Below, piece by piece: positions 34,331 to 45,363 of a stretch of DNA of 64,000 nucleotides. The first letter of the stretch is position 1. Every line of letters starts with the position of its first letter. Source of the DNA: Akebia trifoliata (Eukaryota; Streptophyta; Magnoliopsida; Ranunculales; Lardizabalaceae); NCBI GenBank assembly GCA_017979445.1, contig CM030708.1:34538721-34602720 (forward strand), read 5' to 3'. The notes beneath the pieces are model-generated. The model saw only the letters and a list, made by a program, of their open reading frames with translations, made no database searches and had not been told where the DNA came from. A program made the translations under genes and the position numbers.

Positions 34331-35254
34331 ACGCTCACTTAGTAAGATTAGTTTCTTGGCTGCTCATCCATGTTGCATCCAAAACCCAGATTGGATGCCA
34401 ATTTTGGGATGCCACAAGGCTGTAGCAAGAGCTTTAAAGAAAAAAAAATTATCTTTTGCCATTGAATTTTAATTTTAAATTTGGAAGTTCAATGGTTGTC
34501 CATTTTCAAAGTGTTGGATCAAGCAAAAAATAAAAAGAGATATTTGAAAAGAAAAAAAAAAATCTACCTTACGCTATGAACTTTGGGAGACTAAGGTGTT
34601 ATTTGGCGAACATTATGATAGTATCAATGGCAACGAGTCGGTTTGTGTCGTGTTGAGGTAATATCCTTATGAAAATTTACCCATCCCGAACCCAAACTGT
34701 TTAATAATCATGTTAACATATATCTTATACTTGAAACCTACCTGTTTATTAAATAGGATACATGACACGACGGTGTAACATGTTTAATAAATGGATTGGG
34801 TGGCTAGAACACGCATAACCGGTGAACTTGGCATGATTATGTTCAAAACATGAACATGATTATGACATGAACCGATTACAATCTAAACACAACAGTAATT
34901 TATACCCAACAACATAAATTAAGTATCACAAACACATAAACCATGTTCTACCACCAAGAAAATATACCACAACCATGGGTTATATACGGATTGAGTTGGA
35001 AGCTGGTCAATACGACACATTAGTAACATGATAATTAAACAAATCAAAAAGGGTTTTGATGGGTTGAGTCCTTAACCTGAACACAACCTGTTTAATAAAA
35101 GGGTTATACGAATTGACGTGATTATGATCTGAACACGATTAGATCAATCCAAACACGTCAATTTCGTATTGTTGTCATGTGGGTTGAACTCATTAGATTC
35201 GAATCACCACTCCTACATGGCAGTACACGTGAGCCACATGACTTATATAACAAA
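34331..35254. other. Spacer with a diverged repeat at about 34620-35190
   Basis: No gene. Between about 34620 and 35190 words such as GGTTTGTGTCGTGTTG, ACACGACGGTGTAACATG and CCAAACACGTCAATTTCG occur, with near-inverted ends (GGCAACGAGTCGG and the ATTGTTGTC side). It resembles the dispersed CGTGTCGTGT elements of plant genomes, probably a MITE relic. Confidence 0.4.
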
Positions 35255-35420
35255 ATGAGTCATGATGAATGCACATGGTTGACATGGTAAGGGCACAGAA
35301 CCATAGATCTTTTTCTTTGGGATACACAGGGAAAAAGATCTTCGGTTTTGTGCCTTTGTCACATCAGCCGCGTACAGACCACGTATGATTTGCCACATGC
35401 ATTCATCATTGTTCTAACAA
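35255..35420. mobile_element. Palindromic MITE of the AGATCTTTTTC family
   Basis: ATGATGAATGCACATG at left and CACATGCATTCATCAT at right are inverted. The core AACCATAGATCTTTTTCTTT / GGGAAAAAGATCTTCGGTT forms the inner stem. It is a close relative of 56085-56250. Confidence 0.7.
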
Positions 35421-35469
35421 AATATGATTAGATCATATACATAATAGTGTATATCATAAAGCTCACTGT

Positions 35470-35990
35470 AACATCTTAAAGAAGAAGAGAGAAAAGTAGA
35501 GAATGGAGAGCTAAGAGCTTTCTCTCTTATTACAAAATAAAAAAATTCTATATTGAATTTCTTTAATCGAACCTACACAAGTAATTATAGAAAAACAAAA
35601 ACATCTTAAAGAAGAAAAGAAAAAAGTAGAGAATAGAGAGCTAAGAGCTTTCTCTCATATTAAAAATATATATATTTCTCTATATTGAATTTCTTTAATT
35701 CAACCTACACAAGTATTTACAGAAAATCAAAAATTAAAGAAGAAAAGAAAAAGGTAGAGAATAGAGAGCCAAGAGCTTTCTCTCATATTAAAAATATATA
35801 TTTCTCTATATTGAATTTCTTTAACTGAACCTACAAAATATCTTAAAAGAAGATAAGGAAAAGGTAGAGAATAGAGAGATAAGAGCTTTCTCTCAAATTA
35901 AAATTATATATTTCTCTACATTGAATTTCCTTAATTGTACCTACACAAATATTTATAGAAAAACAAAAGTAAACTCCTTCTAGAATGAGA
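35470..35990. repeat. Four tandem copies of a 110-130 bp unit with hairpin core
   Basis: The core AGAGAGCTAAGAGCTTTCTC recurs with its CTAAGAGCTT block at 35511, 35641, 35769 and 35879 (spacing 130, 128 and 110). Each unit continues with an A/T stretch, ATATTGAATTTCTTTAAT and CCTACACAA. The core is self-complementary (GAGAGCT / AGCTTTCTC). Confidence 0.85.
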
Positions 35991-36275
35991 AACCTTATCC
36001 CATAACAATCTACTCCTAATTAAACTAGTATTCTTTAAACAAACTCCTAATCAAATTTTACTTTCTTTTGAGACTCCTAATTAAAATTTGACTTCGAAAT
36101 AAATCAATCCTAATAAAATCCCACTAAACAATTAAATGTTAACAACTTACTGTCTGAATTCTTAGTCACGCTAGTCTAACTCAAGTAATAATAGTTTGTG
36201 ACATGGTGTTGTGAGTCTCTTATGGAATAATTTTATCTAGAGAAACATTTTTCTTACTAACTTAGTAAAGATTTT

Positions 36276-36626
36276 AAGCCTTACTAAAAGTGATTTTGCT
36301 CAAATGGATTATTACCACATTAGCAATCCAACATCACAACCCTCTAAATTTCATCGAAAAACTCAAATCAAAAGAAGAAAAACAAAATCAAAAAACAATT
36401 TTTTTGGACTTGATCCAAGATTTTTAAAATGATCGGCCATTGAACTTCCACCTAACTCCAAAATTTAAAATTTAAATTCAACGGTAAAAAATAATTTTTT
36501 TGAATTTTCATCAAATTTCATTAAAAAAAAAATTTCTCTACAATCCTAAAGAATTGGATCATGTCCTTTGTATGTCACAAGGTGAACCCCAAGGACCATT
36601 AGTAAGGGTGAAGTCCTTACTAACCT
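36276..36626. mobile_element. Second copy of the CTTACTAAGG element
   Basis: CCTTACTAAAAGTGATTTTG opens it and CCATTAGTAAGGGTGAAGTC closes it. Order and wording of the interior follow the copy at 22597-22908, without the 59-bp duplication. Confidence 0.55.
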
Positions 36627-36697
36627 AGTAAGGCTAATAGGATTCTTTGGTCATCCACACAAATATTCCACATGGCAGAAAAATAGTAGGGCTAGAG

Positions 36698-36928
36698 AAC
36701 ATGGCTTTTAAACTCATCGAGACCGAGACGTATCGTGCGAGTTAACTCGAAATCAGAGCTGAACGAAACCAACTCACAAAGTCATTTTTTGACCGAGATT
36801 TAGGACGTTCAATTTTTCGATTTGTCTCATGAGACATCTCAAAAGTATCGGAAAACTCGTCCAAGATGACTCGATATCTGGCCTGGACAAGGCGAGACGC
36901 GAAACCAAATTTTAAAATCATGCTAGAG
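36698..36928. mobile_element. MITE with GGTTTTAAA-type ends
   Basis: Begins CATGGCTTTTAAACTCATCG and ends near AAATTTTAAAATCATGC, with GACCGAGACG, AAAAGTATCGGAAAACTCG and ATCCAAGATGACTCGA inside, all shared with 33649-33865. Confidence 0.55.
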
Positions 36929-38116
36929 TAGCGTTTAGGTTTGTACTGCCAGTCCGGAGCCCCCATCCTCCCTCCAACTAAAGCAGCTGCATTTCAACCT
37001 ATATAAATGCAAAATGTGCAATCACCGTCTATTGGGCCCAACCGACAGCATGTAATGGACTGAGAGATGGGACCCATAAAGTTGTGGGCCCTATTTGTAG
37101 CCTTAGAACACGATGTTAAAAAACTGGGTCCACTTAATGTATGGTAAACGATGCTTACGGTCTATCTTACGTACCATGTATACTGCGCGACAAATGGAGA
37201 TTGGAGAGTTTTATACGAAGACGTATCTTGATAAAGAGACGTGTCGCTCTCTCGATACTTCCACGGAACTTGAAGAATTTCGTGCACGCGTGTCAGTACC
37301 TCTGGGACACGCAGCAGACCAAAATTGCCGATTGCCAACTATTGAATTGTAGCTTGGTTCTGATTCATAACTGAACTCCACAAACGTGACTCGAAATTCA
37401 CTCTTCCCTTTTAGGATTATTAAAAAGGGGATTATGGTAATATTTTATTTCGAGTTTTTTTTTTTTTTTTTTTCAAGGAAAACGTTTGAAATTGACATCG
37501 TATATCGAGATACAAGTGAGACATATCTATGCTTCTATGCATATAAAATCCAATGATTGAGATTTATGAATATCTTAATAATACAAATCTCGAAAATATT
37601 TATCCAAATTATAAATCTCAATCAATAGATTTTGCATTTAAAAAATTGAGATATTGTGTTTTTTTTTTCATGAATCATGGTAAAGAGACAAGAAGGGATC
37701 ACACCATAAGCCAATAATAGTCCATAGATGTCGCCTCCAAAAAACTTGTTTAAATAATAATATTACTTATGATGTTTATTTATAACATAAGTGGTGTGCT
37801 GATATCGGAGCAGCCCAATAATTAATGCAGGAGTTATTAGGTGTTTAGGTCCGTAAAATGCGCCGAAAGATTGTAGCAGGTGGCATCATCAGGATTTGGG
37901 GCCACTGAATAACAATGATCCGAGAACATGACAGCACATCCCATTTATTTATTTATTTCAAGTTCCGAACTTGTTGGCGAGTAGGGACTTTGGTTGCCAT
38001 TGCCGACGGCCCGCGCTTTCTTCAATTCTTCTTTAAAGACTCTCTCGTGGCCGTTGCGCACGTTAACGCTGAACACCTGGGGGGCGCACGTTAGCGTTCT
38101 CTGTTACAGGCCCTGA
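36929..38116. other. Promoter side of the PLIP gene
   Basis: No gene. It includes a fragment of the hairpin family at 37485-37560 (TATATCGAGATACAAGTGAG) and an ATTTATTTATTTATTT tract at about 37945. The block nearer the gene (37970-38110) is less AT-rich. No promoter element was fixed. Confidence 0.5.
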
Positions 38117-38174
38117 TCTCTGTTTTCTCTTTCTTTCGAGAGCAAATATATAAAAGAAAGAGAGAAAACAGAGA
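38117..38174 (+). promoter_or_regulatory. Inverted repeat just before the PLIP start codon
   Basis: Left arm TCTCTGTTTTCTCTTTCTTT (38117-38136) pairs with the right arm at 38153-38174, whose reverse complement is the same but for two extra bases. The loop of 16 bases holds AAATATATA. The stem ends 10 bases before the ATG at 38185. If transcribed, it would be a strong leader hairpin; if not, the loop could be a TATA box, but then the leader would be almost absent. Confidence 0.6.
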
Positions 38175-38184
38175 GACAGAAATA

Positions 38185-41100
38185 ATGGAAGGTCTCTGTT
38201 TCAAATCAGGGCTTAATGGGTTCTCTACTTCGATCTCCTACGGTGGAGGAGGCATAGATTACCGTAAACATACGGCTCAAGTTAGCTCTTTGGGACGTTC
38301 TGCGAGTGGGGTATCTTCTCACGCGAATGAGATTTCTATGGAGAACTCTAATGCTACCGAACCGCTTCAGAAAACTTCTTCGTCTTCGAGATTTTCTTTT
38401 GTTGATCCTTTGAGATCTTTGTGGCCTGGTGGAGGGAAGAGAAATGACGGAATTACCCTTGATGATGTAGTTATTGTTGATGGAAATGGAGAAGAAAGCG
38501 AGGAGACTGGTATGGGAGGAGGAGAAGAGAACGAACCGATACGATCTGAAGAACGAGGAGAGAATTGGGTTCTGAAGATTTTGCATATTAGGTCTCTTTG
38601 GAAAGAAAAAGGGGGAAAGAGTGATGCAGATGTAGTGGAGGCAGAGGAGAAGAAAGATGGTGATGTGGCGGAGAATGATCGACGCAGGGGGTGTTCTTGT
38701 TGCGACGATGAGGAATCTGAAGAAGAGGAGGAAGTAATGGAGTTCGATAGGGATTCATTCTCAAGGTTGCTTAGGCGGGTGACATTGGCAGAAGCGAAGC
38801 TATATGCACAAATGTCATATTTGGGGACTTTGGCGTATAACATTCCCAAAATCAAGGTAGCCAGTTTCCAATTTTTAAGTTTTTTTTGTTGGTTTTTCAT
38901 ATACGAAGGTGCAAATCAAAGAATCTCTATTTTTAAAGTATTGATTTTTGCAAGAAAATTTTCATTTAAAGGTTGGTTTTGGTTTGATAAATGGCTATTT
39001 GAAACCTTAGGTCAAGGCACCCAATTTTGAATTTTAAGTTTTTGGCTGAACTTTTCATATATGAATGTTTATATGTGCAAATCAAAGAACCCCATCTTCC
39101 AAGTTTTGATTTTTTTTCTTCTTGCAAGAAACTTTTCATTGAGGTTGGTTGGTTTTGGTTTGGTAGATGAGCATTTGAAACTTAGGTCAAGGTACCAATT
39201 TGTGAATTTTTGCCTTCAAGCATAATTTTAATACGATGAATCACAAACCACAACCAAGGAAGCCATTTTTTTTCCCTGTTTACTGATTTTCTGGTGGAAC
39301 AGTTTCATTTGCGGGAATTCGTTTTGATGGATGTAAGTTGGATGCATGGGCATTCGGTGAAGATTCCCATTTGCACAGAATGATTTGCCAGCTTTTAAAA
39401 TTTTTGTGGAAAAAATCGTTGAGGGAGGCTATGATCTATATGTTTGACATACAATAAATATTGTATCCATTTTTGCATAGATTTTAGTTCATCTGTAGCT
39501 AGAAATTTTCATATGGAGACTATTTTATAATATAAAAAAGTAGTAGTTTTATTTTTTGCAATTAAAACTTTTGTTATTGGGGAGCTCTCCATATAATGAG
39601 TGTGTACTGGACTCTCAAGTCAGGGGAACCTATTTTTAAATAAAGTAACTCAATTACCTCCCCCCACCCTCGCTTCCCCTAAAACCTTAGAGGTTAGTTG
39701 GAAGAAATTTATGAATCCAGATTTTATTTTGAGTTATTTGTATTCCATTGCTAAATCAAGGAACTTCTTTAAATTTTTTAGATTTGAATGGAGCTTTCAT
39801 CTGTAAAGGTTTTGTTTAGATTGTCTATATTCAACTTGAGCGAACTCCCTATTTTAAGGCGTTCTATATGAGGATCTTTATTAAATTGATACGGGTACAC
39901 ATGTTAGAACGCAGATACGGAATCATATTCCATGAATCTTGAAGTCTTGGTAAGTTTTTTTTTTTTTTAATTTACGTAAAACACGGTACTTATTTTGTGT
40001 TTGATTCATACAATTTTTATCATATTTTTAAAGACGAGAATGCATACATGTAATGCTATATTTGCTACATAGAATATTTTAATTGGAAAAGGTAGAACTT
40101 ATAGTCTATGGCATATGTTTGTTAATCTTGCAAGAAAAGAAAAACCAATAAGAAACACTGAAGAAATTCACCAAAATCCATGGAGTGGTTAGAATCTAAC
40201 ACTAGTGTCCAATAATAGTAGTTCAACATTTTAAAAGAATCCATGCAATCTGATTAGATATGGTTCGAGGATGTATCTCCCTCACCCAAATCAATTTATC
40301 CATTTTCAAATATTTGTAGAACTTCACAAAGAGAGTCTGTTTTCATGTTCTAGGCTCTTTATTTATTTATTTTGCTTCATTTCAGGCAGGGAATCTCCTA
40401 AAATATCAGGGATTGCGTTTCATGACGTCCTCAATAGAGAAGAAAGCACAATCCATGAATGCTGAAAAAGAGCAAACCTCAATCCAAGTTCAAGACACAG
40501 AAGAGAAGCTAGAGAAGAAAGTGGAGGAGCAGAGGAAGAAGAAGAATGGATACCGGATAAGTGCATCTGCTGCTTATAAGATAGCTGCCTCTGCTGCTTC
40601 CTATGTCCAGTCCCACACAAAGAGCATTCTTCCCTTCAAACCCTCGAAAGCTGAAAGAGGAGAAGAATCACCTGAGGGAGGCAATGGAACTAATGAAAAT
40701 TCTGAAATAATGAGCTCAGAAGTGGCTTCTTTTGTGGCGACTACTAATTCTTTGACAGCTGTAGTAGCTGCAAAAGAGGAAATGAGGCAAGCTGTCGCAA
40801 AGGACTTGAACTCGGTGCATTCTTCACCATGTGAGTGGTTTATATGTGATGACGACCAAAGTGGAACGCGATTCTTTGTTATTCAGGTAAAGAAGAATTC
40901 ATTGGAAATTGGAAAGTTGTAAAAATAATAATAATAATCCATTTTTTTAATTAGTTTTGTTAGTTCTGATGTATTTGGTAGTGGTCTTAAAATATGATTT
41001 TGAATGTCTTATGTGTAGGGTTCCGATTCATTGGCTTCTTGGCAAGCAAATCTACTCTTTGAACCAATTCACTTCGAGGTAAAATTTGGATGCGCTTCCA

Positions 41101-42838
41101 AACCTCATCTGTTTATTTTCTAGGGTGTCTGTTTGAGCTAAGTAATGATCTTACAATTGTACCTTTAGAATTTATCGTCATGTTACAATTGTACCTTTCG
41201 GGATACTTCCTGATTCATCTTATTATAAGACCACCTCTTTGTTTCGATCTAAATAAGGGAAGGATCCATCTTTGTAATGTAGGGACTAGATGTGCATGTT
41301 CACAGAGGTATTTATGAGGCTGCCAAAGGGATCTATGAGCAGATGTTGCCAGAAGTACATGCCCACTTAAAGTCTCTTGGTGACTCTGCAACCTTCCGCT
41401 TTACTGGCCATTCTTTAGGGGGAAGTTTGTCGCTCCTTGTAAATCTGATGTTGCTGATCCGGGGTGAAGTGCCATTAAGTTCCTTGCTTCCTGTTATAAC
41501 ATTTGGTGCACCGTCCATAATGTGTGGAGGTGACCAACTACTTCGCAGGTTGGGGTTGCCTCGGAATCATGTTCAAGCCATTACCATGCACCGAGACATT
41601 GTACCTCGGGCCTTCTCTTGCAACTACCCCGATCATGTAGCAGAACTTCTCAAGGCTGTTAATGGAAACTTCCGGAATCATTCATGTCTTAAGAATCGGG
41701 TATAATCTTTAGTCCATTTTAATGTCATTCTCATCCTGACATCTACAAGGTATTTAATGATTTGGTGAAGCTAAGACATGATATGCTTGTTGTCATGGGA
41801 AACAAAATTTGTCATGGGAAACATCAAGTTCTGTAAGACTCACTGATCAAGTTTGGAAAATTGACATGGACCAACTTCAACGAGTCTGCTATATCCAACT
41901 GAACAACAAAATGAAAAAAAATCTGCCTTATATTGGTCTAGTTGTTCTGACATTTTTAGTAGTCTGACATTACTTGAGTGACTTGTCATCTACAGAAGTA
42001 AGAAGTGCTTCTTTTTGGTTCCCATTGAAACTAAGTTGATTTCTATTAGTATCCGAACCTTCATCATATTGCTTGACATATCTTAGCATAGCCCCATTAC
42101 GTGCTGTAGAACTAAATAAGCAAACGAACAAACAAAAACTGTCTTATCATGCAACCCATTATGTATAAAACATAATTTTAGGGTTTTTCTGAATCCATAT
42201 CAACTTTGCTAGACACTTTTTTGTATCCATCTCGGGTTCTGAAACTTGTATGTGTTTTATGTCTTGTCTTGAAACAGAAACTACTATATGCACCCATGGG
42301 GGAGACTCTGATCCTACAACCAAATGAGAAACTCTCTCCACACCACCACCTCCTCCCATCTGGTAACGCCTTATACCTTCTAAGCTGTCCTTTATCAGAA
42401 ACTGGGGATACAGAGAAGCTACTCCGCACTGCACTGACTGTGTTCTTGAACTCGCCCCACCCACTTGAGATCCTAAGTGATAGGTCTGCATATGGCTCTG
42501 GTGGTGCCATTTACAGGGATCACGACATGAAATCCTACCTGAGATCTGTTCGTGGAGTTATATGTCAGGAGCTCAAACGCATCAGGAAGGCCAAGAGAGA
42601 GGAACGCCGCCAAGTTTGGTGGTCACTCATTGCTCCTAGAGGCATTCATTCTGGTATAGTCGTGGGCAATGCGACTCAGCATGAGTCAGGCTTCTCTGGA
42701 GTAATCAAGACTGGGAGTGAGTCTTTGAAACGGTTCAGCAGGCTTGTTGTGTCACAGCACATGCATTTGCTTCTTGTGCTCTTCTTCCCCGTACGGTTGT
42801 TACTTGTGGGGGTGTATAACATCATTAATTTCCGCTGA
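38185..42838 (+). CDS. Class 3 lipase, plastid lipase (PLIP) type
   Basis: Exons: 38185-38856, 40386-40886, 41019-41078, 41283-41699, 42278-42838 (stop TGA); 736 residues. Arabidopsis PLIP1-3 are chloroplast phospholipases/galactolipases that free polyunsaturated acyl groups (PLIP1 feeds seed oil; PLIP2 and PLIP3 act in ABA-linked jasmonate synthesis). The N-terminal 60 residues are Ser-rich and poor in acids, fitting a transit peptide, then comes an acidic Glu/Asp region. [21 protein letters not shown] opens the family-specific part. The lipase core has [12 protein letters not shown] with the nucleophile at Ser455, VITFGAPS, and HRDIVPR with the probable acid Asp516; the catalytic His is probably in a following PDHV or FRNH, which I cannot decide. 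The C-terminus ends in a hydrophobic run ([20 protein letters not shown]). It is somewhat longer than PLIP1/3 (about 650) and nearer PLIP2 (about 710). Confidence 0.93.
38867..39204. repeat. Direct duplication in PLIP intron 1
   Basis: Unit A (38867-39019) and unit B (39020-39204) share, in order, GTGCAAATCAAAGAA, TTTTGCAAGAAA / CTTGCAAGAAAC, TTTTCATT, GGTTGGTTTTGGTTTG and CTTAGGTCAAGG. Unit A begins 10 bases after the splice donor. Confidence 0.65.
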
Positions 42839-43436
42839 AACGAGAGGTTCTGAGTGCCTGTGTTCTTGTGGCCTTAAGGATAGAATGGCATGGTGGTTCA
42901 CCATTCATTGGCTTTAGAATTAGTTATTTTCTTTGGTTTGAGATGGGAAAAATTTGTCAAATTAGTGAGATAATGTAAAGAAAAAGCATTAGAGCATCAT
43001 TGAAACACTAGAAAGATTAATACCCTTTGGGGTTACAGTTTGAAAGAATACAACCCATCATTTAGTTTGTAAAGCTCTTTTGGTACCTGTCATGGTTACC
43101 AATCTCCAAAACGAGGTTTATTCCATAATTTTTGAAAAAAAAAAAAAAATTCAAATTGTCTTCTAGGGGAAAAGACTAAGAATTTTGTTTAATTACATTT
43201 TTGGAAGTAATTTGTTTAGATTGATATTTACAAAAATATTCAATAACAAAAGAAAATTCATTTCCATTTTATATAAATAAATTTAAAAAAAAAAACAATG
43301 ACAATACTTTTCACGTCAAGATGTGCGGTGAGGTACAATCTTGACGTCACTCTAGCATGACTCAAAAAATAATGAGAATATTTTCATTGGGTTTGATTCG
43401 TAAAAATATAAATTCATGCATATATATATATATATA
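42839..43436. other. PLIP 3' UTR and spacer
   Basis: No gene. The first 250 bases are probably 3' UTR. A fragment of the hairpin MITE family (CAATCTTGACGTCACTCTAGCA) lies at 43305-43375. The stretch ends in (TA)n at 43420-43436. Confidence 0.5.
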
Positions 43437-43802
43437 GGGGGGCGTTCAATGGCCAACTTTTTGGCAAAACATTTTTCAAAACATGAGTTAGAGGTTTTGG
43501 AATGGGCTGATTTTTGGTGAGGATGATCTCTATGGTGAGGAGATCATCATCACCAAAAATCAGCCCATTCCAAAACTTCTAACCCATGTTTACAAGCTGA
43601 AACATCGTGTACCGTCCATTTCTTGTAAACTGTTTTTGATGGGGTTAGAAGTTTTGGAATGAGCTGATTTTTGGTGAGAATGATCTCCTCACCAAGGAGA
43701 TCATTCTCACCAAAAATCAGCCCATTCCAAAACCTCTAACCCATGTTTTGAAAAATGTTTTGCCAAAAAGTTTGCTAAAAAGTTTGCCCTTGAACGCTAC
43801 CC
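43437..43802. mobile_element. Double-hairpin element 1 of the (TA)n array, 366 bp
   Basis: Ends GGCGTTCAATGGCCAAC and GCCCTTGAACGCTACCC are inverted. Each half carries its own hairpin of about 40 bp per arm: TTTTGGAATGGGCTGATTTT / AAAATCAGCCCATTCCAAAA around GGTGAGGATGATCTC. The middle has ACCGTCCATTTCTTGTAAAC. It belongs to the subfamily with CAAAACATTTTTCAAAACAT inner arms. (TA)n lies on both sides. Confidence 0.85.
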
Positions 43803-43812
43803 ATATATATAT

Positions 43813-44190
43813 GGGAAATGTTCAGCAACAAACATTTTGACAAACATTTTGGCAAAACATTTTTCAAAATATGGGTTAGAGGTTTTGGAATGGGCTGATT
43901 TTTGGTGAGGATGATCTCTACGGTGAGGAGATCATCATCACCAAAAATCAGCCCATTCCAAAACCTCTTACCCATCAAAAATGGCTTACAAAAAATGGAC
44001 GGTCCACGATTTTCCAACTTGTAAACATGGAGCTAGAAGCTTTGGAATGGGCTGATTTTTGATGAGGATGATCTCCTCACCATAGAGATCATCCTCACCA
44101 AAAATCAGCCCATTCCAAAACCTCTAACCCATGTTTTGAAAAATGTTTTGCCAAAATGTTTGTCAAAATGTTTGTTGCTGAAAGGGACCC
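43813..44190. mobile_element. Double-hairpin element 2 of the (TA)n array, 378 bp
   Basis: Starts GGGAAATGTTCAGCAACAAA and ends TTTGTTGCTGAAAGGGACCC. It has the same two inner hairpins and the middle AAATGGACGGTCCACGATTT. Subfamily as element 1. (TA)n of about 20 bp follows at 44191-44211. Confidence 0.85.
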
Positions 44191-44211
44191 TATATATATA
44201 TATATATATAT

Positions 44212-44592
44212 GGGAAATGTTCAGCACCCTAAGTTTTACCACACACTTTAACAAACGTTTTTTGTCCTACATGGGTTAGAAGTATTGGAATGAGCTGATT
44301 TTTGGTGAGGATGATCTCTATGGTGAGGAGATCATCATCACCAAAAATCAGCCCATTCCGAAATGTTTAGCCCCATGTTTATAGGTTCAAAAATCGTGGA
44401 CCGTCCATTTTTTGTAAATCATTTTTGATGGGGTTAGAAGTTTTGGAATGAGCTGATTTTTGGTGAGGATGATCTCCTCATCATAGAGATCATCCTCACC
44501 AAAAATCAACCCATTCCGAAACTTCTAACCCATGTAGGACAAAACGCATTTGTTAAAGTGTGTGGTAAAACTTAGGGTGCCGAACGGGACCC
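44212..44592. mobile_element. Double-hairpin element 3 of the (TA)n array, 381 bp
   Basis: Starts GGGAAATGTTCAGCACCCTA and ends TTAGGGTGCCGAACGGGACC. The outer arms (ACTTTAACAAACG, GTCCTACATGGGTTAG) differ from those of elements 1, 2 and 4, defining a second subfamily, while the inner hairpins are the same. (TA)n follows at 44593-44611. Confidence 0.85.
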
Positions 44593-44611
44593 TATATATA
44601 TATATATATAT

Positions 44612-45017
44612 GGGTCCCGTTCAACACCAAACATTTTAGCCAACCATTTTTGTCTTAAATGGGTTAGAAGTTTTGGAATGGGCTGATTTTTTATGAGGAT
44701 GATCTCTAAATGGGTTAGAAGTTTTGGAATGGGCTGATTTTTGTTGAGGATGATCTTTACGGTGAGGAGATCATCCTCACCAAAAATCAGTCCATTCCAA
44801 AATTTATAGTCCCATGTTTACAAGTTGAAAAATTGTGAACCGTCCATTTTTTGTAAACCATTTTTGATGGGGTTAGAAGTTTTGGAATGGGCTGATTTTT
44901 GGTGATGATGATCTCCTCACCGTAAAGATCATCCTCACCAAAAATCAGCCAATTCCAAAACTTCTAACCCATGTTTTGCTAAAATGTTTGCCAAAATGTT
45001 TGGTGCTAAACATTTCC
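44612..45017. mobile_element. Double-hairpin element 4 of the (TA)n array, 406 bp
   Basis: Starts GGGTCCCGTTCAACACCAAA and ends TTTGGTGCTAAACATTTCC. A partial repeat of the GGGTTAGAAGTTTTGGAATG block is duplicated near 44660-44740, which explains the extra length. ATATATA follows. Confidence 0.8.
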
Positions 45018-45024
45018 ATATATA

Positions 45025-45363
45025 GGGAAATGTTCAACACCCTACACTTTACCCTATGCTTGCCAAACGTGTTTTGTCCTATATGGGTTAGAAGTTTTGG
45101 AATAGGTTGATTTTAGAAGATCATCCTCACCAAAAATCAGCCAATTCCGAAATTTCTAGCCCCATGTTTACAAGTTGAAAAATTGTGGATCATCCATTTT
45201 TGTAAATCATTTTTATTTAGAAGTTTTGGAATAGGCTGATTTTTGGTGAAGATGATCTCCTCACCATAGAGATCATCCTCACCAAAAATCAGCTTATTCC
45301 AAAACTTGTAACTCATGTAGGACAAAACACGTTTTGTAAAGCGTAGGGTGGGAAACAGGACCC
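45025..45363. mobile_element. Double-hairpin element 5 of the (TA)n array, 339 bp
   Basis: Starts GGGAAATGTTCAACACCCTA and ends GCGTAGGGTGGGAAACAGGA followed by CCC. It belongs to the subfamily of element 3 (GTCCTATATGGGTTAG). One inner hairpin has lost part of an arm. ATATATATA follows. Confidence 0.8.

Noticed and set aside
38145..38155. ATATATAAAA as the TATA box of the PLIP gene
   Set aside because: It is only about 30-40 bases before the start codon, which would leave almost no leader; it is also the loop of an inverted repeat. Kept only as an alternative.
38206..38900. Minus-strand open frames of 126 and 177 codons
   Set aside because: They lie opposite PLIP exon 1. Their Ser/Arg-rich text is the mirror of the acidic and Ser-rich coding sequence, and they match no family.
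42159..42510. Two minus-strand open frames of about 110 codons
   Set aside because: They overlap PLIP exon 5 and its intron border on the other strand.
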